A DNA stretch of 64,000 nt from Flavobacteriales bacterium. GTDB lineage: Bacteria; Bacteroidota; Bacteroidia; Flavobacteriales; UBA7430. Below are positions 8,512-17,780 of this stretch, one piece after another; within the stretch, counting starts at the first letter, position 1, and each line of letters begins with the position of its first letter. The position numbers were made by a program, and so were the translations under genes. Under the pieces are notes generated by a model, which was not told where the DNA came from, searched no databases, and saw nothing but the letters and a program-made list of their open reading frames with translations. Where the stretch lies: NCBI GenBank assembly GCA_022425195.1, contig JAKMFX010000019.1, forward strand, positions 1-64,000, written 5' to 3'.

Positions 8512-9282
8512 TTAGTAAATTAAAAAGCGACTTACCTCTTCAAAAAATGGCTTCGGTTTTTCTGCGTGAACCCAATGGCCTGCCTTTTCAATTTCAACGA
8601 TTTCGGAATCTGGAAAGTGCTTTTCGATCAACTCCACATCAACGGAGGTAATGTAATCTGAGGCTTCTCCATCTATAAAAAGTGTGGGACCGTTAAAAAT
8701 AGCTTCCTCGCTCAGGGGCTCACCTACATTGTGAATCTCTTTTGCTAGCGCTTGTAGGTTGAACCTAAAGGTCAGCTCTTGTTCATTTTTCCAGTACAAG
8801 TTCTTTAACAAAAACTGACGAACACCCAATTGAGAAAAGTGCCCTGAAAGAACCTTATCGGCCTCGCTTCGCGATGAAACACGAGCATCTTCAACAGCAT
8901 TTAAACCTTCCAGGATTTCCTGATGATGGGGTGCATAATGTTTGGGAGCTATATCAACCACAACCAATTTATCTACTCTCTCAGGGTATGTACATGCAAA
9001 TAACATTGCTGTTTTACCTCCCATAGAGTGCCCCACCAAAGAAATTTTATCGATTCCTTTTTCATCGAGGTACAACAACAAATCACTGCACATCAATTCA
9101 TAATTATGCGCTGAGGCATGAAACGATTTTCCATGATTTCGTTGATCGAGAATGTGCGTTTCGAAAAACTGACCAAATTGCTTGGCAAGACCCTGCCAAT
9201 TGTCGAGCATACCAAACAAGCCATGAAGAATGACAAGAGGCTTCCCTTGACCAAAAACCTTAGAGTGGAGAACCTCAACCAT
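8512..9282 (-). CDS. alpha/beta hydrolase, YbfF-like esterase
   Basis: This is a predicted cytoplasmic esterase of 256 residues. The oxyanion region [10 protein letters not shown] is near residue 20. The nucleophile elbow GHSMGG carries Ser86, and the likely catalytic His is in [10 protein letters not shown]. The DQRNHGKS stretch and overall arrangement resemble YbfF, an acyl-CoA/short-chain esterase. The natural substrate cannot be read from the sequence. It overlaps the 3' end of pdxJ by eight bases and is probably co-transcribed with it. It converges on trpS. Confidence 0.8.
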   Translation of the reverse strand: MVEVLHSKVFGQGKPLVILHGLFGMLDNWQGLAKQFGQFFETHILDQRNHGKSFHASAHNYELMCSDLLLYLDEKGIDKISLVGHSMGGKTAMLFACTYPERVDKLVVVDIAPKHYAPHHQEILEGLNAVEDARVSSRSEADKVLSGHFSQLGVRQFLLKNLYWKNEQELTFRFNLQALAKEIHNVGEPLSEEAIFNGPTLFIDGEASDYITSVDVELIEKHFPDSEIVEIEKAGHWVHAEKPKPFFEEVSRFLIY

Positions 9283-9991
9283 TTAGTCGAGCTAAATACA
9301 TTTGTACCGTATTTTCTAAACCGAAGTACAAAGCGTCAGAAATTAATGCATGCCCAATAGAAACTTCGCTTAAATCGGGAATGTTTTCGGCAAAATAGCG
9401 CAAATTATCAAGGTTTAAATCATGCCCCGCATTTAATCCTAAGCCTAACTTTTTGGACAACTGGGCTGCTGCTACAAAGTCTTTTATCGCCCCCGCCTTA
9501 TTACTAGGGAATTTTTCTGCGTAAGGCTCCGTATACAATTCTACTCGATCGGCTCCCACATGCTTGGCTCCTTCAATAAAGTTAAGCTCCGTACCAACGA
9601 AAATAGAGGTACGTATTCCCGACGCCTTAAAATCACTAATGACTTCAGTTAATAATTGTTTGTTTGCTATGGTGTCCCAACCAGAGTTTGAGGTCAGCAC
9701 CCCAGGTGGGTCGGGCACTAAAGTTACTTGCGCAGGGCTTGCCTCCTTTACCAAATCAATAAAACTAGAATTTGGATAACCTTCTATATTGAATTCTACG
9801 CTCAAAACACCTGACAGATCTCTGACATCAGCATAACGAATATGTCGCTCATCAGGCCTTGGGTGCACCGTTATTCCTTCAGCACCAAAGTGCTCTAAAT
9901 CTTTTGCTACTTGAACTAAATTTGGAGTGTTCGCTCCTCTCGCATTTCTTAAAGTCGCTACTTTATTGATGTTTACACTAAGGCGTGCCAT
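9275..9991 (-). CDS. pdxJ: pyridoxine 5'-phosphate synthase
   Basis: PdxJ condenses 1-deoxyxylulose 5-phosphate with amino-acetone phosphate to give pyridoxine 5'-phosphate (vitamin B6). The N-terminus [17 protein letters not shown] and the motif [12 protein letters not shown] are characteristic. I moved the start from the track's TTG at 10012 to the ATG at 9991. Family members start at this point (MxRLSVNxNK), and a TAACTTTG promoter box (10010-10017) covers the TTG. This gives 238 residues, the usual length. The deoxyxylulose phosphate precursor is shared with the pathway of dxr, also in this window. Confidence 0.92.
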   Translation of the reverse strand: MARLSVNINKVATLRNARGANTPNLVQVAKDLEHFGAEGITVHPRPDERHIRYADVRDLSGVLSVEFNIEGYPNSSFIDLVKEASPAQVTLVPDPPGVLTSNSGWDTIANKQLLTEVISDFKASGIRTSIFVGTELNFIEGAKHVGADRVELYTEPYAEKFPSNKAGAIKDFVAAAQLSKKLGLGLNAGHDLNLDNLRYFAENIPDLSEVSIGHALISDALYFGLENTVQMYLARLNG

Positions 9992-10009
9992 AAAATCGAT
10001 TTTATTGGC

Positions 10010-10017
10010 CAAAGTTA
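10010..10017 (-). promoter_or_regulatory. putative -7 box for pdxJ
   Basis: TAACTTTG on the minus strand fits TAnnTTTG. It overlaps the upstream TTG proposed by the ORF track, which argues that translation starts at the ATG at 9991. Confidence 0.5.
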
Positions 10018-10153
10018 ATCATTACTTGTGAATTTTACTTTGATTATAGGCTTCTAAACGAGAAATTTAAAACGAAATGCATACATAAAAAGTGGAATCG
10101 CCATTATTGCCTAAGAATAACAAAAAGTCGGTGGTAAGAACTATAAAAAATGC

Positions 10154-10161
10154 TAAATTTG
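10154..10161 (+). promoter_or_regulatory. putative -7 box upstream of the CBS gene
   Basis: TAAATTTG matches TAnnTTTG. It lies inside the first codons of the track ORF (ATG at 10150) and 15 bases before a second ATG at 10177. Confidence 0.35.
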
Positions 10162-10176
10162 TTTAAAGACAATACT

Positions 10177-10839
10177 ATGATTGTAGGCGATTTAATACAT
10201 AATGATACACCCACGCTCCAATTATTGGACCACGTGTCTACGGCACTTAACTTTTTTGATGACTACAAATTAACGCAGATCCCTGTGATTGGCCCAGAAG
10301 GTTTTTTAGGTTTAATTGAAGAAGAGGTCGTCTTAAATGCCGCCCTAAATAGTCATATTGAAGACTTAAAAAAGCATCTCATTAAAACACACGTTAATGA
10401 TGAGCAAAGCTTATTTGATGCGCTGCATTTTTTTAGAGAAGGCAACTTATGTGTTTTACCGGTAACTGATAAAAACAACAAATATGTTGGCTGTCTTCAC
10501 GAAAGAGATCTTCTACAAAAAGTATGTGACTGGCTAAAAGTTGGAGAACCCGGAGGGACACTGCATATTGAAGTCAGCATCAGGGATTACAGCTTGGCCC
10601 AGATCGCCCAGATTGTAGAAGGGAATGGTGCCAAAATATTAAATTCAATGTCTATCCCTCATCCAACCAATTCAAAAATGATTGAAGTTTTGATTAAAAT
10701 CAATCAAGACGAATTGTCCGGAATTATTCAAACCTTTGAGAGGTATGAATACCAGATTGTCGGTTCTTTTCACAAAAACATATACGACAAAGGCTTGGAA
10801 GATCGATTTAATTCTTTTATTCGCTATCTGAATACCTAA
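10177..10839 (+). CDS. CBS-pair domain protein
   Basis: Two CBS motifs are visible, roughly residues 5-60 (AALNFFDDYKLTQIPVI...) and 65-120 (FDALHFFREGNLCVLPV...). A C-terminal ~90 residues with an ACT-like look follows (HIEVSIRDYSLAQIAQIVE). CBS pairs usually bind adenine nucleotides. The partner is unknown, but the gene sits three bases before nadK, so an NAD(P)/AMP sensing role is a fair guess. The track starts at 10150. I prefer the ATG at 10177 because a -7-like box covers the first ATG and relatives I know start near M-I-x-x-D-L-I. The longer form adds nine residues. Confidence 0.75.
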   Translation: MIVGDLIHNDTPTLQLLDHVSTALNFFDDYKLTQIPVIGPEGFLGLIEEEVVLNAALNSHIEDLKKHLIKTHVNDEQSLFDALHFFREGNLCVLPVTDKNNKYVGCLHERDLLQKVCDWLKVGEPGGTLHIEVSIRDYSLAQIAQIVEGNGAKILNSMSIPHPTNSKMIEVLIKINQDELSGIIQTFERYEYQIVGSFHKNIYDKGLEDRFNSFIRYLNT

Positions 10840-10841
10840 AG

Positions 10842-11720
10842 ATGAAAGTAGCCGTATACGGAAAACAATTTCAGCCTGAAGTTGCTCCTTTTGTCCACGA
10901 ACTTTTCGTGGAATTGGAGAAGGCAAATATGGAAGTATTGGTCTATGAACCTTTTTACAACTTCCTTTCTCAACAAATTAAACTCAATCTTTTTCTTGGC
11001 ACCTACAATTCATACGAGGAGCTGAAAGAAAATATTGATTTGTTCATCAGCGTAGGTGGAGATGGAACCATTCTTGATGCTACGACACTAATAAGAGACA
11101 CCAAAATTCCTATCATCGGAGTAAATACGGGCAGGCTGGGCTTTCTGGCTGATGTTGCCAAAGATCAGATTCCAAAGACCATTAAACAGCTTGTTAACAA
11201 GCAGTATCGTATCGATCAGCGAACCTTAATAAGACTTGAGACCGAACAAGAAATTTTTGAAGGCCTCAACTTTGCCCTCAACGAGGTCGTTATCTCCAGA
11301 AAAGATACGACTTCGATGATTACCATCACCACCTATATTAATGATCAGTACCTCAATTCTTATTGGGCTGATGGACTCATCATATCAACACCTACGGGCT
11401 CCACTGGCTACTCATTGAGCTGTGGCGGACCCATCGTTATGCCCGCTTCTGAGAACTTCATCATTACGCCTATTGCGCCACACAATTTAAATGTACGACC
11501 GCTCGTTATAAGTGATAAATATGAAATTAAAGTAAAGGTTGAAGGTCGCGCAAACCAGTTCTTGGTCGCACTCGACTCGCGCATACAAACCATAGATGCT
11601 AGTGTCACACTTATCATCAAAAAAGAAGATTTTAAAATCAATATGATTGAAACGAATTCACAAGATTTTTCCAGCACGCTTCGCAACAAACTACTGTGGG
11701 GCTTAGACAAACGCAACTAA
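10842..11720 (+). CDS. nadK: NAD kinase
   Basis: NAD kinase phosphorylates NAD to NADP. The GGDGT motif is at residues 72-76, followed by GVNTGRLGFLADV. The second signature STPTGSTGYSLSCGGPIV is complete. The 292-residue length is usual. It begins three bases after the CBS gene, so the two are co-transcribed. It is followed after a short gap by its own promoter-bearing neighbour (DUF6089), so the downstream envelope genes need not depend on it. Confidence 0.94.
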   Translation: MKVAVYGKQFQPEVAPFVHELFVELEKANMEVLVYEPFYNFLSQQIKLNLFLGTYNSYEELKENIDLFISVGGDGTILDATTLIRDTKIPIIGVNTGRLGFLADVAKDQIPKTIKQLVNKQYRIDQRTLIRLETEQEIFEGLNFALNEVVISRKDTTSMITITTYINDQYLNSYWADGLIISTPTGSTGYSLSCGGPIVMPASENFIITPIAPHNLNVRPLVISDKYEIKVKVEGRANQFLVALDSRIQTIDASVTLIIKKEDFKINMIETNSQDFSSTLRNKLLWGLDKRN

Positions 11721-11743
11721 GGTCAAGAACCTAAGTAAATCAC

Positions 11744-11751
11744 TATATTTG
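11744..11751 (+). promoter_or_regulatory. putative -7 box for the DUF6089-uppS-bamA-ompH run
   Basis: TATATTTG followed by CA is a very typical Bacteroidetes -7 context. It contains the TTG that the ORF track used as a start codon. The true ATG is 21 bases downstream. No -33 TTG is obvious. Confidence 0.55.
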
Positions 11752-11772
11752 CAGCCCTTAATAGGAGAAATC

Positions 11773-12582
11773 ATGACCAAAAACGTCCTTATCACTTTTG
11801 CACTCTTATTCTCTGGAGTATCGCTGGCTCAAAAACATGAGCTGGGGATGTTTTTCGGAAGTACGGGCTATTTCGGAGACCTAAAGGATGACCAATTTGG
11901 AGAGATTATCACCCATCAAAACCCTGCGATTGGATTTGTACACAAAATGAACTTACACGAGCACGTAAGTTTCAGATCCAGTGTACAATTAGGAACCGTA
12001 AAAGCCGACGATTTTTTGTCTGATGACCCGAACAAACAAAAACGAAACCTAAGCTTCCAATCCAGAGTTATGGATGTTAGTGTAGGATTTGAGTTTAACT
12101 TCTTTGAGTTCGCTGCTCAAAAAAGAAAAATTACACACAGCCCTTATGTCTATGGCGGCATTTCCTATTTCACGTTCAATCCGCAGGCGAAAAACAACCA
12201 AGGGCAATGGGTAGACCTACAACCAATAGGTACCGAAGGACAATTAGTTGATGGATCGAGCCCGAATAAATACGAGCTTTCAAGTTGGGCGATTCCTTTT
12301 GGACTGGGCTATAAAGTCAATGTAGGTGACAAACTCGGAATCAGTTTTGAGTGGGCGTGGCGTGCGACTGCAACGGACTTCTTGGATGATGTAAGTGGAT
12401 ACTATCCCGACCCTAATCTGCTTTCTGAAGAGGCTGCTGAATTATCCAATCCCGGAAATCTTCCTGATGTCGTTGGAAAAACGAGAGGGAATCCAAATCT
12501 AAATGACTGGTATAATTTTGCAGGTTTCACCCTCACTTATAAGATCAAGAATAAACTAAAACAATGCCTTAGAGCGTTATAA
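11773..12582 (+). CDS. DUF6089-type outer membrane beta-barrel protein
   Basis: This is a predicted outer membrane protein of 269 residues. Starting at the ATG at 11773 gives a clean signal peptide ending ...SGVSLAQ. The track's TTG at 11749 is part of a promoter box. The start of the mature protein (HELGMFFGSTGYFGDL) and the alternating aromatic strands (SFEWAWRATATDFLDD) match a family of small barrels found next to uppS-bamA in Bacteroidetes. The function is unknown. It lies six bases upstream of uppS at the head of an envelope operon, which suggests a role in outer membrane biogenesis, but that is inference. Confidence 0.78.
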   Translation: MTKNVLITFALLFSGVSLAQKHELGMFFGSTGYFGDLKDDQFGEIITHQNPAIGFVHKMNLHEHVSFRSSVQLGTVKADDFLSDDPNKQKRNLSFQSRVMDVSVGFEFNFFEFAAQKRKITHSPYVYGGISYFTFNPQAKNNQGQWVDLQPIGTEGQLVDGSSPNKYELSSWAIPFGLGYKVNVGDKLGISFEWAWRATATDFLDDVSGYYPDPNLLSEEAAELSNPGNLPDVVGKTRGNPNLNDWYNFAGFTLTYKIKNKLKQCLRAL

Positions 12583-12587
12583 ATTTG

Positions 12588-13334
12588 ATGAAAAATCAAA
12601 CCTCAAATATCAATAAAGATCGAATACCCAAACACGTGGCCATCATCATGGATGGGAACGGGCGTTGGGCTAAGAAGAATGGGCTATTGAGAACCATCGG
12701 CCACTCAAATGGTGTGAAGTCTGTTAGAGAAGTTGTTGAAGCGTCTGTAGAACTAGGCGTCTCTTTTCTCACACTCTACGCCTTTTCCAATGAAAACTGG
12801 AAAAGACCTAAAACTGAAGTGAATGCCCTTTTGGAGTTGTTGGTGAAATCTCTCAACAAAGAACTTCCTACTTTTCAAGAAAATAACATCCAACTTCAAA
12901 CCATTGGTGAGACACAAAACCTACCAAAACGTTGTCATAAAATATTGCGAGAAACCATTGAAAAAACAGCAAATAATGACGGTCTAAAGCTTGTACTCGC
13001 ATTAAGTTACAGCTCAAAATTAGAAATATTAAATTCCGTAAAAACACTTGCACAAAAAGTTGCAGAAAAAATAATCTCCCCAGAAGATATTACAGAATCT
13101 GTTTTTTCGAATGAACTATACACAGCTGAGCATCCCGATCCTGACCTTTTAATCAGAACAAGTGGTGAACACAGAATCAGCAACTTTTTATTATGGCAAA
13201 TTGCCTATGCAGAGTTGTATTTTAGCCCTAAATTGTGGCCTGATTTCACGAAAGAAGATTTTTTTGAAGCGATCCTTGATTACCAGAACAGAGAACGGAG
13301 GTTTGGAAAAACTGCTGAACAACTAAAAAATTAA
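12588..13334 (+). CDS. uppS: undecaprenyl (isoprenyl) diphosphate synthase
   Basis: UppS adds cis-isoprene units to farnesyl diphosphate, giving the lipid carrier for peptidoglycan and O-antigen units. The signature HVAIIMDGNGRWAK holds the catalytic Asp22 (counting from ATG 12588). TLYAFSNENWKRP and the C-terminal RTSGEHRISNFLLWQ with Asp/Glu contacts are complete. The track begins at TTG 12585; the ATG directly after it is preferred. It sits between the DUF6089 gene and bamA (one base apart from the latter), a common Bacteroidetes order. Confidence 0.95.
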   Translation: MKNQTSNINKDRIPKHVAIIMDGNGRWAKKNGLLRTIGHSNGVKSVREVVEASVELGVSFLTLYAFSNENWKRPKTEVNALLELLVKSLNKELPTFQENNIQLQTIGETQNLPKRCHKILRETIEKTANNDGLKLVLALSYSSKLEILNSVKTLAQKVAEKIISPEDITESVFSNELYTAEHPDPDLLIRTSGEHRISNFLLWQIAYAELYFSPKLWPDFTKEDFFEAILDYQNRERRFGKTAEQLKN

Positions 13335-13335
13335 A

Positions 13336-15819
13336 ATGAAAAAAACATTCTTTATATATTGTTTACTCCTCCTGATATTTGGTTCGGATCGTTTATTCGC
13401 CCAGATTAATTCCGAAGATAACTTGAACAATATTTCTTACGAAAGACCCGTAGAATATGAAATCGGGGGAGTTACAGTTGAAGGAACTCAAAATCTTGAT
13501 AAAAATGCCATTGTCACCCTATCGGGTCTGACGCTGGGAGATAAGATTATGGTTCCCGGTGAAGACCTGTCAAAAGCCATCTCTAAGTTATGGGATCAGA
13601 ATTTATTTACTGACATTCAGATTGATGTTAGCCAAATTGAAGAAAACACGATCTTCCTAGTCATCAAGCTTCAAGAACTCCCTAAACTCTCTAAGTTTGC
13701 CTTCAAAGGAATATCAAAATCTGAAACGGATAATATCAGAGACAAAATAGATTTGGTTCGTGGTGAAATTGTAAACGAAAATCTCATCAACAACACCAAA
13801 CACATCATACAAAAGTATTTTGAAGACAAAGGGTATTTGAATACAACGGTCGAAATCGATCAAAACACTGACCCAAGTATTGTTTCTGGAATCATTTTAG
13901 ACATCAACATCAACAAAGGAGATAAAATAAAAATCAATCAAATTAACATCTTCGGCGCTCAAGCATTCTCAGAAAAAAAGCTGAAACGTCAACTCAAAGA
14001 AACCAAAGAAAAAAAATTCTTTAGAATTTTTAAAACCTCCAAATTCATACAAGATTCCTTTGAAGAAGATTTAGAGCAAGTCATTGCTCTATACAAAGAG
14101 AAGGGATATAGAGACGCGCGCATTATCAAAACAGAGAAAAGAGATCAGGCAAAAAACACACTTGATCTTGACATCATCATAGAGGAAGGTATTCAGTATT
14201 ACTTTAGAGATATCGATTGGTTAGGAAATACAAAATATAAGTCCGAGTACCTAGATCAATTACTTGGGATTCAATCTGGTGACCTCTTCGATGAAAAAAT
14301 GATGAATGAGCGACTGCAAATGAGTATGTCCGGTACAGACATCAGTTCATTGTATATGGATGATGGCTATCTTTTCTTTAACATCGATCCGGTCGAGATT
14401 CTCGTTGAAGAAGACTCCATCGATTTTGAAATCAGAATTTACGAAGGAAAACAAGCAACCATTAATAAGGTTACGGTTGTGGGTAATACGAAGACCAATG
14501 AGCATGTCATCATGCGAGAAATAAGAACCAAGCCGGGAGAACTTTTCCGCCGGTCAGACATCATCCGTTCTCAGGAAGAATTAAATCGATTGAACTATTT
14601 CAATCCTCAAACATTAGGCGTAAACCCAAAACCCGACCCACAGACTGGAAATGTTGACATTGAATATTCGGTAGAAGAAAAACCGTCAGACCAAATTGAA
14701 CTTCAAGGAGGTTGGGGTGCTGGTCGAATGATGGGGACTTTTGGCGTCACATTCAACAACTTCTCGGTAAAAAATATACTCGACAAAAGCACTTGGAGTC
14801 CCTTACCTTCAGGAGATGGCCAAAGGATTTCGCTCAGAGCTAGCTCTAATGGCTCTTACTATCAAAATTACTCTTTCTCTTTCACAGAGCCTTGGCTTGG
14901 AGGAAACAAACCGAACTCTTTAACCTTTTCAGCATATCACTCCATACAAGATTACAGCACCGCTGAACAAGACAACCGAATGGACATTACAGGTATTAAT
15001 ATCGGTCTTGGGAAAAGGTTAAAGTGGCCTGACGATTACTTCTCTATGAGTCAGTCCATCAGCTTTCAAAAATACGATCTAAAAAATCGTACCCTAGTTA
15101 CTGGATTTGACAATGGTATCTCCAAAAACCTCACCTACAAAGTGGTCCTTTCTCGAAGTTCAGTATTCGATCCAGTATTTCCAAAAACAGGTTCTAAGTT
15201 TACCTTTACCGGAGACTTCACCCCGCCGTATTCCTTATTTAACGATAAAGACTACGCGAACATGACACTCAAAGAAAAATACGAATGGTTGGAGTATTAC
15301 AAAATTAAATTAAACGGTACCTGGTATGCAAACCCATTTGCCGATCTCGTTGTAAAAGCACACAGTGAATTTGGGCTCTTAAGTGCTTACAATTCTGACA
15401 TAGGCATCCCTCCTTTCGAACGCTTCTATGTGGGGGGTAGTGGACTCACCTCGGGATACAATTTAAACGCAAGAGAAACCGTTGGGCTGAGAGGTTACAA
15501 CGACGGAATGGTTTCAAACCACTTGGAGGGTGGAGCAAGTATTTACTCCAAATACATTCTCGAATTGCGATATCCATTATCACTAAACCCAAGCTCTACA
15601 ATATACGCCACAGCATTTGCAGAAGCAGGAAATGCTTGGGGCCAATTCAATGACTTTAACCCTTTTCAAGTAAAAAGATCTATGGGTATGGGGGTGCGCA
15701 TCTTTATGCCTATGTTTGGATTGCTCGGGTTTGATTTTGCGTATGGCTATGATCCTCTCCCAGGAACATTGGAAAAGAGCGGTTGGCAAACCCATTTTTC
15801 CATTGGTCAACAATTTTAA
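13336..15819 (+). CDS. bamA: outer membrane protein assembly factor BamA
   Basis: BamA is the essential barrel that folds and inserts outer membrane proteins. A signal peptide of about 23 residues ends ...SDRLFAQ. Five POTRA-like repeats fill roughly residues 40-450; the first is the VTVEGTQNLDKNAIVTLSGL stretch. A Bac_surface_Ag barrel fills 460-827. Typical barrel segments are present, with FYVGGSGLTSGYN and LRGY near the lid loop. The chain ends in Phe, as BAM substrates usually do. At 827 residues it has normal length. It is co-transcribed with uppS and the two Skp-like genes, so barrel folding and periplasmic chaperoning are encoded together. Confidence 0.94.
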   Translation: MKKTFFIYCLLLLIFGSDRLFAQINSEDNLNNISYERPVEYEIGGVTVEGTQNLDKNAIVTLSGLTLGDKIMVPGEDLSKAISKLWDQNLFTDIQIDVSQIEENTIFLVIKLQELPKLSKFAFKGISKSETDNIRDKIDLVRGEIVNENLINNTKHIIQKYFEDKGYLNTTVEIDQNTDPSIVSGIILDININKGDKIKINQINIFGAQAFSEKKLKRQLKETKEKKFFRIFKTSKFIQDSFEEDLEQVIALYKEKGYRDARIIKTEKRDQAKNTLDLDIIIEEGIQYYFRDIDWLGNTKYKSEYLDQLLGIQSGDLFDEKMMNERLQMSMSGTDISSLYMDDGYLFFNIDPVEILVEEDSIDFEIRIYEGKQATINKVTVVGNTKTNEHVIMREIRTKPGELFRRSDIIRSQEELNRLNYFNPQTLGVNPKPDPQTGNVDIEYSVEEKPSDQIELQGGWGAGRMMGTFGVTFNNFSVKNILDKSTWSPLPSGDGQRISLRASSNGSYYQNYSFSFTEPWLGGNKPNSLTFSAYHSIQDYSTAEQDNRMDITGINIGLGKRLKWPDDYFSMSQSISFQKYDLKNRTLVTGFDNGISKNLTYKVVLSRSSVFDPVFPKTGSKFTFTGDFTPPYSLFNDKDYANMTLKEKYEWLEYYKIKLNGTWYANPFADLVVKAHSEFGLLSAYNSDIGIPPFERFYVGGSGLTSGYNLNARETVGLRGYNDGMVSNHLEGGASIYSKYILELRYPLSLNPSSTIYATAFAEAGNAWGQFNDFNPFQVKRSMGMGVRIFMPMFGLLGFDFAYGYDPLPGTLEKSGWQTHFSIGQQF

Positions 15820-15837
15820 TTTATATAAATTCGCATC

Positions 15838-16344
15838 ATGAAAAAGATTCTTCTCGTACTAAGTATTTTCCTTTTTTCATCGGGAGTCAAAGCACAAAAA
15901 TTTGCCTACGTAGATTCTCAGTTTATTCTGAATCAAATTCCTGAATACAAAGAAGCTCAAAAAGAAATCGATAACCTTTCTTATCAATGGCAAGAAGACA
16001 TTGAAACCGCATACCAAGGTATTGACAAGCTATATCGAGCTTATCAAACTGATAAAGTCTTGCTCACAGATAAAATGCGTCAATCTCGCGAAGATGAAAT
16101 CATCCAAAAGGAACAAGAAGTGAAAGAGCTTCAACAAAAACGATTTGGCGCTGAGGGTGATCTTTATAAAAAACAAGAAGAACTCATTAGACCGATACAA
16201 AACCTTATATACAATACGATTCAAGAATACGCAAAAGAAGCTCGATATGGAGTTATCTTTGATCAATCAAGTGATTTATTGATGCTTTACGCAGATGACA
16301 ACCTTGACAAAAGCGAAAAAATTCTTAACCGACTAGGCTACTAA
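15838..16344 (+). CDS. periplasmic chaperone, OmpH/Skp family, copy 1
   Basis: This is a Skp-like chaperone of 168 residues. A signal peptide of ~20 residues ends ...SGVKAQ. The mature protein starts with the usual FAYVDSQFILNQIPEY strand and continues as a long Gln/Glu/Lys helical hairpin, which forms the tentacles of Skp trimers. It ends in a second strand (YGVIFDQSS). It lies 18 bases after bamA. Skp binds unfolded outer membrane proteins on the way to BamA. A second copy of equal length follows. Confidence 0.87.
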   Translation: MKKILLVLSIFLFSSGVKAQKFAYVDSQFILNQIPEYKEAQKEIDNLSYQWQEDIETAYQGIDKLYRAYQTDKVLLTDKMRQSREDEIIQKEQEVKELQQKRFGAEGDLYKKQEELIRPIQNLIYNTIQEYAKEARYGVIFDQSSDLLMLYADDNLDKSEKILNRLGY

Positions 16345-16370
16345 CTACTAATCTCAACAACAACCAAAAA

Positions 16371-16877
16371 ATGAAAAGAATTGCGTCCATAGTACTGATC
16401 CTGTTTACTTTTTTAAATGGCAACCTCGTTGCTCAAGAAAAGTTTGGCCATATTCATTCTGAACAACTACTCATGACAATGCCTGAAACGGCTAGTGCTG
16501 ATAAGGAAATACAAGAGTACAGCAAAATGCTAGAGTCTCAATTGCAAGCTATGTATGGAGAATACCAAACGAAAGCAGGGGAGTTTCAAGCCAATGAAGC
16601 ACTAATGACTGATGTGGTTAAAGAAGCTAAGGTCAAAGAAATTCAAGACCTAGAGTTGCGTATCCAACAATTTCAGCAAACAAGCCAAGAAGGGGTTCAG
16701 CAAAAAAGAAATGAAGTCCTCGCTCCACTACTTGAAAAAGCTCAAAATGCCATCAATGCTGTAGCTGAAGAAAATGGTTACACGTACATCTTTGACATCA
16801 GTTTAGGGTCCATTGTTTATGGTGATGAATCCCGAGACATTATGCCTTTAGTGAAAATGAAGTTAGGTATAGAATAA
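16371..16877 (+). CDS. periplasmic chaperone, OmpH/Skp family, copy 2
   Basis: This is the second Skp-like chaperone, also 168 residues, with a signal peptide ending ...NGNLVAQ. The layout matches copy 1: strand FGHIHSEQLLMTMPE, a long Gln-rich coiled coil, and the closing strand YTYIFDISLGSIVYGD. The two copies have clearly diverged in sequence, so the duplication is old. The gene ends 16 bases before a strong hairpin terminator, which makes it the last gene before a termination point in the envelope operon. Confidence 0.87.
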   Translation: MKRIASIVLILFTFLNGNLVAQEKFGHIHSEQLLMTMPETASADKEIQEYSKMLESQLQAMYGEYQTKAGEFQANEALMTDVVKEAKVKEIQDLELRIQQFQQTSQEGVQQKRNEVLAPLLEKAQNAINAVAEENGYTYIFDISLGSIVYGDESRDIMPLVKMKLGIE

Positions 16878-16893
16878 ACACCTTTTTATAAAG

Positions 16894-16917
16894 CATCCCT
16901 TCGGGGATGTTTTTTTT
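16894..16917 (+). terminator. rho-independent terminator after ompH copy 2
   Basis: CATCCC-TTCG-GGGATG is a perfect 6-bp stem with a stable UUCG tetraloop and eight T residues. It ends two bases before the murI ATG. Confidence 0.85.
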
Positions 16918-16919
16918 GG

Positions 16920-17723
16920 ATGAATAAAAAAGACGCCATAGGAATTTTTGACTCCGGCATCGGGGGCTTAACCGTTGGACATCAAGTTGCAAAATTGATG
17001 CCCAATGAACGCATCATCTATTTTGGCGACACCAAACATCTTCCTTATGGAGATAAATCCAAAGATGCTATCATTCAATACAGTAAAAGCATCACTCAGT
17101 TTCTACTACATCAAAATTGTAAAATGGTCGTGATTGCTTGCAATACAGCATCTGCACTTGCTTTTAAATCTGTAAAAGATTTGTGCGAGCAAAAGGCCAT
17201 TCCGGTCAATGTCATAGATCCCGTCATTGATTTTACACGCAATTCGAATGCTCAATCAGTAGGAATTATTGGAACTAAGAACACCATCTTGTCTGATGTA
17301 TACGCCTCTAAAATACAAGCGCTTCATTCAAAAGTAAACACAAAATCACTAGCGACTCCCCTTCTAGTTCCAATGATTGAAGAAGGCTTTTATCAAAATA
17401 AAATTTCTAATACCATCCTTTCTAACTATCTTGAAAGAGAGGAGTTACAAAACATAGATCATTTGATATTGGGGTGTACACATTATCCACTGATTGAAGA
17501 TGAAATCAAGCAATACTACAAGGGAAGCGTAGAAATCGTAAATTCTGCCAAAATAGTATCGAAGCACATTGAGAAGGAACTTATAGAATCCGATTTACTC
17601 AATACGTCCCAAAGCCATCCAAAACATCAGTTTCACGTTTCAGACTTCACAGATTCATTTGAGCAAAGTGCACAGTATTTTTTTGGACAGCGCATCAATT
17701 TGAAAGAAACTCGCTTGAAGTAG
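16920..17723 (+). CDS. murI: glutamate racemase
   Basis: MurI makes D-glutamate for peptidoglycan. The N-terminal GIFDSGIGGLTV, catalytic VIACNTASA (Cys74) and LGCTHYPLI (Cys186) are all present. The 267-residue length is normal. The ATG at 16920 must be close to the true start because the catalytic DSGIGG begins at residue 11. The start codon lies only two bases after the U-tract of a terminator, so expression probably depends on read-through from bamA-ompH or on a promoter within the ompH gene. Confidence 0.94.
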   Translation: MNKKDAIGIFDSGIGGLTVGHQVAKLMPNERIIYFGDTKHLPYGDKSKDAIIQYSKSITQFLLHQNCKMVVIACNTASALAFKSVKDLCEQKAIPVNVIDPVIDFTRNSNAQSVGIIGTKNTILSDVYASKIQALHSKVNTKSLATPLLVPMIEEGFYQNKISNTILSNYLEREELQNIDHLILGCTHYPLIEDEIKQYYKGSVEIVNSAKIVSKHIEKELIESDLLNTSQSHPKHQFHVSDFTDSFEQSAQYFFGQRINLKETRLK

Positions 17724-17780
17724 AGAATTGTGAATGCTTTCTGGGGAAATAAAATCTTGTTACTAGAGCTTCCCTTCTAA

